A stretch of 64,000 bases of DNA from Flavobacterium aquariorum (GTDB lineage: Bacteria; Bacteroidota; Bacteroidia; Flavobacteriales; Flavobacteriaceae). Positions 9,143 to 17,977 of this stretch are shown here, piece by piece. The notes below the pieces were generated by a model that was given only the letters and a program-made list of their open reading frames with translations, was not told where the DNA came from and ran no database searches. The stretch is taken from contig NZ_QKXH01000006.1 in NCBI RefSeq assembly GCF_003254745.1, positions 62,001 through 126,000 of the forward strand. The letters run 5' to 3'. The position numbers were made by a program, and so were the translations under genes. Position 1 is the stretch's first letter. Every line of letters begins with the position of its first letter.

Positions 9143-10522
9143 ATGAAAAAGCAGGAATATGCCATAGTAGATATAGAAACTACAGGAGGCAATGCCAGAG
9201 GGAGCCGTATTACAGAAATAGCCATTGCTATTCATGACGGAACTAAGGTTATTGACCGTTGGGAAACACTTGTGAATCCGGAACAGGAAATACCGCTTGC
9301 CATTTTTGCGCTCACCGGAATTGATAACGGCATGGTGCGAAATGCTCCAATCTTTGATGATATTTCCGAAAAAGTTTTGGAGATGCTTACCGACCGTATT
9401 TTTGTGGCACATAATGTCAATTTCGATTATTCTTTCGTTCGACATCAATTGGAAAAGTCTGGATTTAAATGGAAAGCCAGAAAATTATGTACCGTTCGTG
9501 CCGCAAGAAAAATTAAACCCGGATTAGGCTCTTATAGTTTAGGAAATCTTTGCAATTCATTAGATATATGTATAGAAAACAGACATCGCGCAGGGGGTGA
9601 TGCAGATGCGACCGCTATATTATTTTCCAAATTACTGGAATGGGACTGCGAGGGAGTGATGGATAAGATGATTAAGAAAACAGCACAGGATCAGCGCCTG
9701 CCACCTAATTTGCCTCAGCAGGACTTTGAGCAATTGCCTGAAAAAATAGGAGTATATTATTTTTATAATCAACAAAATAAGGTTGTTTATGTTGGAAAAG
9801 CGATTAATTTAAAAAAGCGTGTGGCTTCACATTTCAGCGGTCATAACGTAAATGCGCAAAGACAGAATTTCTTGAAGGATATCTACGGAATTTCATATGA
9901 AGTCTGTGCCACCGAACTTATGGCGCTGTTGTTGGAATGTGATGAGATTAAAAAGTTGTGGCCTGCTTATAACAGGGCATTAAAACGTTTTGAATCTAAA
10001 TTCGGATTGTATCAATATGAAGCCCGAAATGGATATAAATATTTATCAATAGGAAAATTAACCAAGTTTCAGACCTGTATTCAGGAATTCAACAGCCAAT
10101 ACGAAGGAATAACTGTATTGCAAAACCTTGCGCAGCAGTTTAAAATTGATCACCGATTTTGCCAATACGGTGTGTCAATAGTTGGAGATTTTTTTCCAAA
10201 AAAAGACTTGACAAATTTGCCGGATGTTACCCATCATAACGAGACTATCGAAAACGCGATTGCCTTTTTGTTAGACAACAGGACAAGTTTTGCGATTATA
10301 GACAAAGGCAAAACAATAGAAGAAAAGAGCTGTATTTGGGTTGAAAATGGACATTTTTATGGGATGGGATATTTTCCGTCAGATATTGGATGTACTGAAT
10401 TATCGGAGTTAAAAGATTATATAACACCCTACAGAAGTAATCAATACATTATGCATCTCATTTATGCTTATGCCGAGAAATACCCAGGAAAAGTAAAACG
10501 TCTCCAAATGATAGAAACATAA
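9143..10522 (+). CDS. DnaQ-like exonuclease fused to GIY-YIG nuclease domain
   Basis: 459 aa from the ATG at 9143; a TTG 51 bp upstream is less likely. Residues about 6-170 form a DEDDh exonuclease like the Pol III epsilon subunit: IVDIETTGG (Asp10, Glu12), HNVNFDYSF and HRAGGDADAT. Residues about 195-275 form a UvrC/Cho-type GIY-YIG domain with GVYYFYNQQNKVVYVGKA and the downstream LKKRV. The C-terminal 180 residues are family-specific. This epsilon/Cho-like fusion is known in several phyla and is thought to act in DNA repair. It is co-oriented with an AlkB homologue 18 bp downstream. Confidence 0.9.
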   Translation: MKKQEYAIVDIETTGGNARGSRITEIAIAIHDGTKVIDRWETLVNPEQEIPLAIFALTGIDNGMVRNAPIFDDISEKVLEMLTDRIFVAHNVNFDYSFVRHQLEKSGFKWKARKLCTVRAARKIKPGLGSYSLGNLCNSLDICIENRHRAGGDADATAILFSKLLEWDCEGVMDKMIKKTAQDQRLPPNLPQQDFEQLPEKIGVYYFYNQQNKVVYVGKAINLKKRVASHFSGHNVNAQRQNFLKDIYGISYEVCATELMALLLECDEIKKLWPAYNRALKRFESKFGLYQYEARNGYKYLSIGKLTKFQTCIQEFNSQYEGITVLQNLAQQFKIDHRFCQYGVSIVGDFFPKKDLTNLPDVTHHNETIENAIAFLLDNRTSFAIIDKGKTIEEKSCIWVENGHFYGMGYFPSDIGCTELSELKDYITPYRSNQYIMHLIYAYAEKYPGKVKRLQMIET

Positions 10523-10540
10523 AAATAAAATTGCATACTT

Positions 10541-11152
10541 ATGATTCTCTTTAACGACACCGAAATGTTTTCACAAGGAACAGCCGGCAAAATAATATTT
10601 GACGCAACTGATGCTGACGTAATGTTGATTGATAGTTTTTTTACCAAAGAAGAATCCGATAATTATTATAACATTTTATTAAACAGTACTCCATGGCGCG
10701 AATACGAAATGCCGATGTATGATAAAATAGTTACTGCTCCGCGTATGATTGCCTGGTATGATGAAAGTGAGGGTAATTTTGGTAAATCAAATTGGCCTAA
10801 GGAATTAATAGACATTAAAGCCAGGGTTGAAAATGAAACCAAAATAAATTTTAATGCTGTTTTACTGAACTTATATAGAAATGGAAAGGACGGAGTTTCT
10901 TGGCATAGCGATAAAACGCAAAGCGAGAATAAAAACATGAATATTGCATCTGTTACTTTTGGTGAAACCCGAATATTTAGGCTGCGTCATAAATTTCTAA
11001 AACATCTTCCACAGCTGGATATTCCTTTGCATCATGGGGCTTTCCTATTAATGGCAGGAAAAACAAATAGTTTCTGGGAACATCAAGTGCCTAAAACCAC
11101 AAGAGATGTGCTTCCACGGATTAACCTTACTTTTAGGCAGGTGAGGATATAA
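10541..11152 (+). CDS. AlkB-like Fe(II)/2-oxoglutarate-dependent dioxygenase
   Basis: 203 aa member of the AlkB family, which oxidatively removes alkyl groups from nucleic acid bases. The iron ligands are the His and Asp of SWHSDK and the His in WEHQVPKT. The 2-oxoglutarate-binding arginines appear in RINLTFR. The motif NAVLLNLYRNGKDGVSWHSD is typical of the ALKBH2/3-like bacterial group. It lies 18 bp after the exonuclease/GIY-YIG gene, making a repair operon opposite an S24 repressor. It is convergent with the antiporter gene. Confidence 0.92.
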   Translation: MILFNDTEMFSQGTAGKIIFDATDADVMLIDSFFTKEESDNYYNILLNSTPWREYEMPMYDKIVTAPRMIAWYDESEGNFGKSNWPKELIDIKARVENETKINFNAVLLNLYRNGKDGVSWHSDKTQSENKNMNIASVTFGETRIFRLRHKFLKHLPQLDIPLHHGAFLLMAGKTNSFWEHQVPKTTRDVLPRINLTFRQVRI

Positions 11153-11247
11153 AGCAGATAAATACTAATATCATGCCTCTGCAAAATTTCGTAATTTTTA
11201 ATGCAGACAGATTAGAGAGATTCAACCTTGCGCAGACTTAATACTTT

Positions 11248-12828
11248 CTAGAGATACCGCAGTTTTTCTTCTTCAATATCCAAATAATGCATTTGTCTTC
11301 GTATAATTGACTCGTCAAGACTTTGATCTTCTCTGTTTTTATTGATGAGCCAATGCCTTTGCTGATTTAATAAATCCAGATAAATAACTTTCAGATCTTC
11401 ACCAATTGATTCGTCATCGATTCCATTACTGTGCTGTTCCCATTTCAGAATAAGATGCTGTAATGGAGGATTACTTTCTACTTGATCACCATAATTGGTT
11501 TTTAAGTAATGTGTTGCAAATTCAGCTAATTCCTGTCGGATGTTATTATAGACTTCATTGCGGGATAAGGTATCGTCATCATTATCGGTTAGAATTTTTT
11601 TAATAAAATAGGGTAATGTTAATCCTTGAATTAATAAGGTCAAAAGAATAACAATGAAAGTGATAAACAGGATGAGATTACGCTGTGGGAATCCGTTGCC
11701 GTTATTGAGGTAAACAGGTATTGATAAAGCTGCAGCCAGTGAAACTACACCGCGCATTCCGGTCCAGCCAAGTATAAAAGGCACTTTATAACCCGGATTT
11801 TTGCTGTCTGCTACTTTGATGAAATTACGGGCAATGAGTGTTACAATTACAGCACCATAAGAAGACAGAATCCGGCTGACAATCAAAACAATCGTAATCA
11901 TCACACCGTATCCAACTGCTGTAGGAATACTAATATTCACTTCCTCCAGTCCTTTGGTAATTTGAGGCAGATCTAATCCAATCAGCATGAAAACAAATCC
12001 ATTAAGTATAAAACAAAAACTTTCCCAGACGTTTACCCCGCGAATGCGGGATCTGCTACTCAGAAAACGATGTCTGTTATTAGATAAAAGCAAGCCAGCA
12101 CTTACAACTGCCAATACACCGGAACAGTGAACCTCTTCGGCAGCGAGATAGATAATGTAAGGAGTCAGCAATGTCAGCACGCTGTCTACATTCACATCAG
12201 TGGGCAGGTATTTATGAGCTTTCATAAAAATCCAACCAATGAGTAAACCAATTGACACACCACCAACAATCATCCAACTAAAACTCGCTGCCGCTTTGTG
12301 AAATATAAATTGCTCGGTTGCCACAGCAATCATCGCAAATCTAAAAATAATTAACGACGAAGCATCGTTCAATAGACTTTCACCTTCTAAAATAGACGAA
12401 ATGGTTTTAGGGACTTTAACAAATTTTAAAATAGCACCGGCACTTACAGCATCTGGCGGTGAAACAATACCGCCTAGCACAAATCCTAATGCCAATGAAA
12501 ATCCTGGAATAATATAATTGGCAACTAACGCTACCGAAAGCGCAGATACGAAAACGACCACAAAAGCAAAGCTTGTTATAATGCGTCTCCATCGCCACAT
12601 TTCTTTCCACGAAACAGTCCATGCAGCTTCATAGAGTAACGGAGGCAGGAAAATAAAGAATATCAGATCGGGTTCTATGTTTATTACTGGTATGCCAGGA
12701 ATAAAACTTATGATCAAACCTGCCAGAACTAATAGTATAGGGTAAGCTACTTTTATTTTATTAGCCAGCATAATAAGCAATAAAATAACAAGCAGTATAC
12801 CAAGATAAAAAGGAAAATTTTCTAGCAT
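11248..12828 (-). CDS. CPA1-type Na+/H+ antiporter
   Basis: Integral membrane cation/proton antiporter of 526 aa. Roughly 12 hydrophobic helices span residues 1-410. The conserved ion-binding region SLLNDASSLIIF (Asn-Asp pair) is near residue 150, and GIVSPPDAVSAGAIL lies on the preceding helix. A hydrophilic C-terminal tail of about 110 residues follows, as in the YjcE/NhaP-like branch. It stands alone, convergent with the AlkB-like gene, with 425 bp of non-coding sequence upstream. Confidence 0.92.
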   Translation of the reverse strand: MLENFPFYLGILLVILLLIMLANKIKVAYPILLVLAGLIISFIPGIPVINIEPDLIFFIFLPPLLYEAAWTVSWKEMWRWRRIITSFAFVVVFVSALSVALVANYIIPGFSLALGFVLGGIVSPPDAVSAGAILKFVKVPKTISSILEGESLLNDASSLIIFRFAMIAVATEQFIFHKAAASFSWMIVGGVSIGLLIGWIFMKAHKYLPTDVNVDSVLTLLTPYIIYLAAEEVHCSGVLAVVSAGLLLSNNRHRFLSSRSRIRGVNVWESFCFILNGFVFMLIGLDLPQITKGLEEVNISIPTAVGYGVMITIVLIVSRILSSYGAVIVTLIARNFIKVADSKNPGYKVPFILGWTGMRGVVSLAAALSIPVYLNNGNGFPQRNLILFITFIVILLTLLIQGLTLPYFIKKILTDNDDDTLSRNEVYNNIRQELAEFATHYLKTNYGDQVESNPPLQHLILKWEQHSNGIDDESIGEDLKVIYLDLLNQQRHWLINKNREDQSLDESIIRRQMHYLDIEEEKLRYL

Positions 12829-13253
12829 TCGTTTGGTTTTTAAGAACAGTTTCTAGTTTAGACTTCTGTATTCGATTAGAATGTTGCGGCTATTTAAAAT
12901 ATGGTTCAAATGCTGTCTGAATAATGGACTTATCAGTATCAAAAAAATCATTCTTCGGCTAAATTAGTCAAATTAAATTGAATGTGGTTCTCAGCAGATG
13001 TGCTTGTCTTTTATTTTATTAAATCATCACATTTTAAAAGATTGAGTTAAAGAAAGTCATTAGTCAGATATAATTATTTAAGACTCAAAAGTAGATTCTA
13101 TTTAGCGTTATATCGCAATTGTTTTATGGGCGAAAACGATATGTCGTAGTTTATTCACTTTGAAATAATATAGAAAGTCTTGATTTTAAAGGGATTGTAT
13201 TGAAAGGCATGATTATAGACTATATGTCTGTGTAACAATAGAATAATTTAATT
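12829..13253. other. Divergent intergenic region, antiporter / hydrolase cluster
   Basis: 425 bp between divergent genes must hold promoters for both sides. No clear TAnnTTTG element with a matching -33 was found. Short ATATCG/CGATAT half-sites near 13110-13140 are weak. No gene or RNA structure was recognised. Confidence 0.4.
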
Positions 13254-14045
13254 ATGCAAACTGAAAATCAAAAATCAATTCTGTTTATCACTGGTGCTTT
13301 TGTAAGTAACGAATCTTGGAATGAGTGGAGCCATTTTTATGAAAGCAGAGGCTATAAAACGATTGCTCCCGCCTGGCCTTTTAAGGATGCCTCTCCGGCA
13401 GTTCTCCGCAGACGTCATCCAGATTCCCAGATAGCATCAATTCGGCTGGCACAACTTATAACGCATTTTGAAGAAATTGCAAGGTCATTCCCGGAAAGAC
13501 CAATCATCATTGGTCATTCGATTGGAGGTTTAATTGCCCAAATTTTGAATCAGAAAGGTTTGGCATCAAAAGCTGTTGCTATTCACTCCGTTCCTCCGCA
13601 AGGTATTTTGACTTTTAAATTATCTTTTCTGAAAGCTGGTTGGGGACCTCTTGGTTTTTTTACCTCAGCTAAGAATACATTTTTAATGAGTTTTTCCCAA
13701 TGGCGATATGCTTTTGCCAACGGAATGGAATTCGAATTACAAGAAAGAGGATATCTGCAATTAGCAATTCCCGAGTCAAAATTGGTAGTTCGAGATACAA
13801 TTACTTCAGTGGCAAAAGTAGATTTTAAAAAACCGCACCATCCTTTATTATTAATTGCAGGCGATATGGATAATACAATCCCACATCAATTGAATTATGA
13901 TAATTATAAAAAATACACCGATAAAAACTCGGTTACTGATTATAAAGTTTTCTCAGGCAGAAACCATTTTGTATTAGGTCAGCCGGGTTGGCAAGAAATT
14001 GCAATCTATATTTTGGAATGGCTTCAACAACACAAAAACGAATAA
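13254..14045 (+). CDS. Alpha/beta hydrolase
   Basis: 263 aa cytoplasmic alpha/beta hydrolase without a signal peptide. The nucleophile elbow is GHSIGG (Ser), an acidic residue is available in AGDMDNTIP, and the C-terminal SGRNHFVLGQPGW supplies the catalytic His. ITGAFVSNESWNEWSHFYESRGY resembles the protein encoded at 21772 (HGNFVNNTSWAKWKSRYEEKGY) and belongs to the same subfamily. It is the first gene of a long plus-strand cluster with gaps of 24 to 84 bp. The substrate is unknown. Confidence 0.88.
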   Translation: MQTENQKSILFITGAFVSNESWNEWSHFYESRGYKTIAPAWPFKDASPAVLRRRHPDSQIASIRLAQLITHFEEIARSFPERPIIIGHSIGGLIAQILNQKGLASKAVAIHSVPPQGILTFKLSFLKAGWGPLGFFTSAKNTFLMSFSQWRYAFANGMEFELQERGYLQLAIPESKLVVRDTITSVAKVDFKKPHHPLLLIAGDMDNTIPHQLNYDNYKKYTDKNSVTDYKVFSGRNHFVLGQPGWQEIAIYILEWLQQHKNE

Positions 14046-14069
14046 TAACAACTTTTAAATTTTACAAAT

Positions 14070-15083
14070 ATGAAATCAACTATCAACCATAACGCATGGT
14101 ACAAAACAGTAAAAGTTTTTTTAGGACTTGCAATGATTACTCTTTTTTTTCTAACTGCTTGTAAAAAAAGTGAAGAACCTTCAAATGCAGCTGTTCCAGA
14201 ATCAACAGAAGAACCAGCGTCGCCAGATGTCAAGCCGGCTGATCCACCGACTAATTTTAAACACCAAACGGCTTTAGTCAATGGCGTAAATATTCATTAT
14301 GTCATTGGTGGAACAGGAGAGCCTTTGGTACTTGTTCACGGATTTGGTCAAAACTGGTATATGTGGAACCGACTGCTGCCGGAGCTTTCAAAACATTTCA
14401 CGGTTATCGCACCCGATTTGAGAGGTGTGGGTGAATCAGATAAACCTGAGTCGGGTTATGACAAAAAAACAATGGCCACAGATATTCATGAGTTAGTGAA
14501 GAAATTGGGCTACAGCAATATAAATCTTGCCGGACATGACATTGGACTTATGGTGGCTTATGCTTATGCGGCTCAATATCCAAATGAAGTTAAAAAACTG
14601 GCATTGATGGATGCTTTGCTTCCGGGTATAGAACCTGTTTGGTCGCAGGTTTCGGCTTCAGCCTGGTGGTTTGGATTTTTTGCCTGGCCTGCTTCCGGAG
14701 ATATTGTTAAAGGAAAAGAGAAAGAGTTTTTAACCAATTTCTGGCCAATAGTTGGTCATGTGAAAAATCCTTTCAGCCCCGAAGAAACTGATGAATTTGT
14801 TAGGGCTTATGCCGTTAAAGATGGTGCGAAATCAAGTTTTAAATGGTTTGCCAACTTTCCGCAGGATGGAAAAGACAATATGGTATTCATGAAAACAAAA
14901 CTTAAAATGCCTTTGTTGGCAATGGGTGGAGAATTTTTTGCGGCGGCGTTCCTTAAAGAGCATTCTAAACTTGTGGCAACAAATGTATCCGAATCAAAAA
15001 TTGCGGGCTCCGGACATTGGTTGGTACAAGAAAATACGGCTCAGGTGCAAAAAGACCTATTGGCATTTTTTCTGGCAAAATAG
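14070..15083 (+). CDS. Lipoprotein alpha/beta hydrolase, epoxide hydrolase type
   Basis: 337 aa. The leader ends in the lipobox L-T-A-C (Cys31), followed by a Pro/Glu/Ser-rich linker to about residue 60 and then an alpha/beta-hydrolase domain nearly identical in sequence to that of the gene at 4236. HGFGQNWYMW, the GHDIGLM elbow (nucleophile Asp157) and GSGHWLV (catalytic His) are all kept. The 4236 product has a plain signal peptide, so the two paralogues are sorted differently: this one is membrane anchored. It lies 24 bp after another hydrolase and 42 bp before the amidohydrolase. Confidence 0.9.
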   Translation: MKSTINHNAWYKTVKVFLGLAMITLFFLTACKKSEEPSNAAVPESTEEPASPDVKPADPPTNFKHQTALVNGVNIHYVIGGTGEPLVLVHGFGQNWYMWNRLLPELSKHFTVIAPDLRGVGESDKPESGYDKKTMATDIHELVKKLGYSNINLAGHDIGLMVAYAYAAQYPNEVKKLALMDALLPGIEPVWSQVSASAWWFGFFAWPASGDIVKGKEKEFLTNFWPIVGHVKNPFSPEETDEFVRAYAVKDGAKSSFKWFANFPQDGKDNMVFMKTKLKMPLLAMGGEFFAAAFLKEHSKLVATNVSESKIAGSGHWLVQENTAQVQKDLLAFFLAK

Positions 15084-15125
15084 GGTATTCAAAATAAAAC
15101 TAACAGTATAATTAATTCGAACACG

Positions 15126-16889
15126 ATGAAACGAATATTTTTAATACTACTATTTTTTTCCTGCCTGTTGATGCAATCTCAAGAAAAAGCAGACTTGATT
15201 ATTTATAACGGAAAAATCGCCACGATGCAAAAAAACGGTGAATTTGTTCAGGCTGTTGCTGTAAAAGGAGGGGTTATTTTAGCCACTGGAACTTCAAAAA
15301 GTATTTTGGAAAGTTATAAAACTGCAAATACTCAAACAATTGATGCAAAAGGCAAAACGGTTATTCCGGGGTTAAATGACAGTCATATACATGTAATACG
15401 CGAAGGACTCAATTATAATGCAGAGTTGCGTTGGGATGGCGTGAAAACCCTCAAACGAGCAATGGAAATGCTCAAGGAACAGGCCGCACGAACTCCTCCT
15501 GGAGTTTGGATTAAGGTCATAGGTGGCTGGAATGAATATGGATTTGAAGAAAAAAGACAGCCGACGATTGATGAAATCAATGCTGCTGTTCCTGATAAAC
15601 CTGTTTTTATAACCTATTTGTACGGCAAAGCTTTTTTGAACAAAAAAGGAATTGAGGTTTTGGGCTATACCAAAGACACGCATTACGAAGGTAGTATTTT
15701 GGAACAAGACAAAAACGGAAATCTAACTGGATTAATGTTTGCCAAAGAAACTCCAAAAGCAATTTATACTACTTTGGCTTTAACCACAAAATTAACTCCC
15801 GAAGAAAGAATTAATAGTTCGCTTCAGTTTAATCGAGAACTGAATCGGTTTGGTTTGACATCTGTGGTTGATGCTGCGGGCGGTGGACAAAATTTCCCTG
15901 CCGATTATGGAACTTCAATGGAATTGGCCAAACAAGGGAAATTAAATCTTCGCATCTCCTATTATTTATTTGCCCAGCAAAAAGGCAAAGAACTTCAGGA
16001 TTATGAAAAATGGGTGGCCGAAACCGTGGTCAACAAAAATGATAATCTTCTGGTTGCAAATGGCTATACCGAAGAAGGAGCTGGAGAAAATATTGTGGCA
16101 TCCGCTGCCGATTTTGAGAATTTCTTAGAACCTAGAATTGTTCTTTCGGATCAAATGGAAGGGGATCTGGAACCGATTATTCGTTTACTTGTCAAAAATA
16201 GATGGCCGTTTCGATTGCACGCTACTTATGGCGAATCTATTGACCGAATGCTGAACGTTTTTGAGAAAGTAAACAAAGAGATTCCGTTTAATGGTTTACG
16301 CTGGTTTTTTGACCATGCCGAAACCATTACGCCTCAGGAACTAGAAAGGGTTAAGAAACTCAATGGCGGAATCGCTGTTCAATTCAGAATGTATTTTCAA
16401 GGGGAGTTGTATGAAAAATTATATGGTGTTCCAAAAACACAATTGCCTCCAATAAAGAAAATGCTCGAAATGGGAATTCCTGTCGGAATGGGAACAGATG
16501 CTACCCGTATTTCAACTTATAATCCCTGGATGGCGATGCATTGGCTCATTACAGGTAAAACTTTAGGTGGAATGCAATTTTGGCCAAAGGATCAGGTTCT
16601 TGACAAATTTACGGCACTGAAATTATACACATCGGGAAGTGCGTGGTTTTCTGGTGAAGAAAAAGAAAAAGGAAAATTAGTAAAAGGAATGTATGCCGAT
16701 ATGTCGATTTTATCCGATGATTATTTTACGGTTTCTCTTGATAACGTTCGCAACATCGAATCGGATTTAACAATTGTGAATGGAAAAGTGGTTTATGGAA
16801 CAAGAGATTTTAAAGCTCTGGATCCTGTAATTCCTCCAGTAATTCCAGATTGGTCACCTGTTAAGTATTTCGGTGGGTACCAAAAATAA
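15126..16889 (+). CDS. Secreted amidohydrolase, YtcJ-like
   Basis: 587 aa amidohydrolase-3 family enzyme with a signal peptide (cleavage near residue 18, LLMQSQ). The metal-binding His87 and His89 are in GLNDSHIH, and the late catalytic Asp appears in GMGTDATR. VKGMYADMSILSDDYF near the C-terminus is the composite beta domain typical of YtcJ/NfdA-like enzymes. Family members hydrolyse N-acyl or N-formyl bonds; the substrate here is not known. An exported amidohydrolase next to an exported metallo-beta-lactamase-fold protein and an outer-membrane barrel suggests a periplasmic pathway. Confidence 0.9.
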   Translation: MKRIFLILLFFSCLLMQSQEKADLIIYNGKIATMQKNGEFVQAVAVKGGVILATGTSKSILESYKTANTQTIDAKGKTVIPGLNDSHIHVIREGLNYNAELRWDGVKTLKRAMEMLKEQAARTPPGVWIKVIGGWNEYGFEEKRQPTIDEINAAVPDKPVFITYLYGKAFLNKKGIEVLGYTKDTHYEGSILEQDKNGNLTGLMFAKETPKAIYTTLALTTKLTPEERINSSLQFNRELNRFGLTSVVDAAGGGQNFPADYGTSMELAKQGKLNLRISYYLFAQQKGKELQDYEKWVAETVVNKNDNLLVANGYTEEGAGENIVASAADFENFLEPRIVLSDQMEGDLEPIIRLLVKNRWPFRLHATYGESIDRMLNVFEKVNKEIPFNGLRWFFDHAETITPQELERVKKLNGGIAVQFRMYFQGELYEKLYGVPKTQLPPIKKMLEMGIPVGMGTDATRISTYNPWMAMHWLITGKTLGGMQFWPKDQVLDKFTALKLYTSGSAWFSGEEKEKGKLVKGMYADMSILSDDYFTVSLDNVRNIESDLTIVNGKVVYGTRDFKALDPVIPPVIPDWSPVKYFGGYQK

Positions 16890-16923
16890 ACATTAAGTAA
16901 AACAATCTAATGAACATAAAATC

Positions 16924-17940
16924 ATGAAATATCATAAATTAATTTTAGGAATTGCAATCGTATTGTGTTTGCTTATAAACACTGTTGGGTATGCACAATT
17001 TCCTATGCCGGATCATGTTCCGATTTGGGATGCCAATAAAGTAACCTTAAAACTATTTAAAATTACCGATAATGCGTACGCAGTTTTGCCCTCAACAGTA
17101 GAAAGTGAAACTACAAAAGGTATTCCACAGGCTACTTCGGCCGGGTTTATTGTTGGTAACAAAGGGGTTTTGGTTATAGAAACGATGCTCAGCAAAGTGC
17201 TGTACGATCAACTTTATAAATTGATTAGATCGGTAACCAATAAACCGATTGTGTATGCTGTAAACACAAGTGATCACGGAGATCATTGTTTTGGAAATTA
17301 TTTACTTCCTAAGGAGACAATTATCATTCAGAACGAATTCTGCAAAGAAAACCTATCCAAAAATTATGAGAATATCAAGCAGTTTATGATTATGCTTTTT
17401 GGCAAAGGAAGAGGTATTGAAGAAAGTGTGTATCGAGCTGCAGACATTACAATTTCAAAAAATCAAAACCTCAAAATCGATATGGGCAATAACAATATTG
17501 TAGAGCTTATTAATGTTGGAACCGCCCAATCTCCCGCAGATCTTTTTGTGTTTTTAAAATCGCCTTCGAAAAATGTATTATGGGCAGGAAACCCATTTAT
17601 AGCCGAAAGTCCAGCTATCCCGTGGTTGTTTGATGGCTACTTTTTGGAACCCGTAAATAACCTCAACGCCATTTACAATATGATTTCGGATAGTGATATT
17701 GTGATTCCAGGACACGGGCGCATTACCAACAAGGCGGGGATAAAATACACTATCGATTATGTTTCGACTCTGAAAACAAATGTTGAAAATGCGGTTAAAA
17801 AAGGACTTACTCTTGACGAAACCAAAGCGACTGTCGCGATGAAAGAGTTCAATAAAGGATACGAACTTTTTAACTGGTTGCATTTTAATTTCAATGTTCC
17901 CAACGCGTACAAGGATATCAAACAAAACGGTACCAAATAA
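16924..17940 (+). CDS. Secreted metallo-beta-lactamase-fold protein with altered metal site
   Basis: 338 aa with a signal peptide ending near AYA/QF at residue 25 (GYAQFP). The fold is that of MBL hydrolases, but several ligands are changed. The HxHxDH motif reads S116-D-H118-G-D120-H121. The position of the next His, usually GHT or GHS, reads A-Q202-S. The bridging Asp of the A-G-D motif reads A-G-N223. The last His is kept in PGH264G. The Zn1 site is therefore degraded and Zn2 only partly retained. It may bind one metal, use another ion, or have lost hydrolase activity. It sits between the amidohydrolase and the barrel gene. Confidence 0.85.
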   Translation: MKYHKLILGIAIVLCLLINTVGYAQFPMPDHVPIWDANKVTLKLFKITDNAYAVLPSTVESETTKGIPQATSAGFIVGNKGVLVIETMLSKVLYDQLYKLIRSVTNKPIVYAVNTSDHGDHCFGNYLLPKETIIIQNEFCKENLSKNYENIKQFMIMLFGKGRGIEESVYRAADITISKNQNLKIDMGNNNIVELINVGTAQSPADLFVFLKSPSKNVLWAGNPFIAESPAIPWLFDGYFLEPVNNLNAIYNMISDSDIVIPGHGRITNKAGIKYTIDYVSTLKTNVENAVKKGLTLDETKATVAMKEFNKGYELFNWLHFNFNVPNAYKDIKQNGTK

Positions 17941-17977
17941 TCGTCTGAAGAACTGGTAACGATTTAAAAAAATAGAT

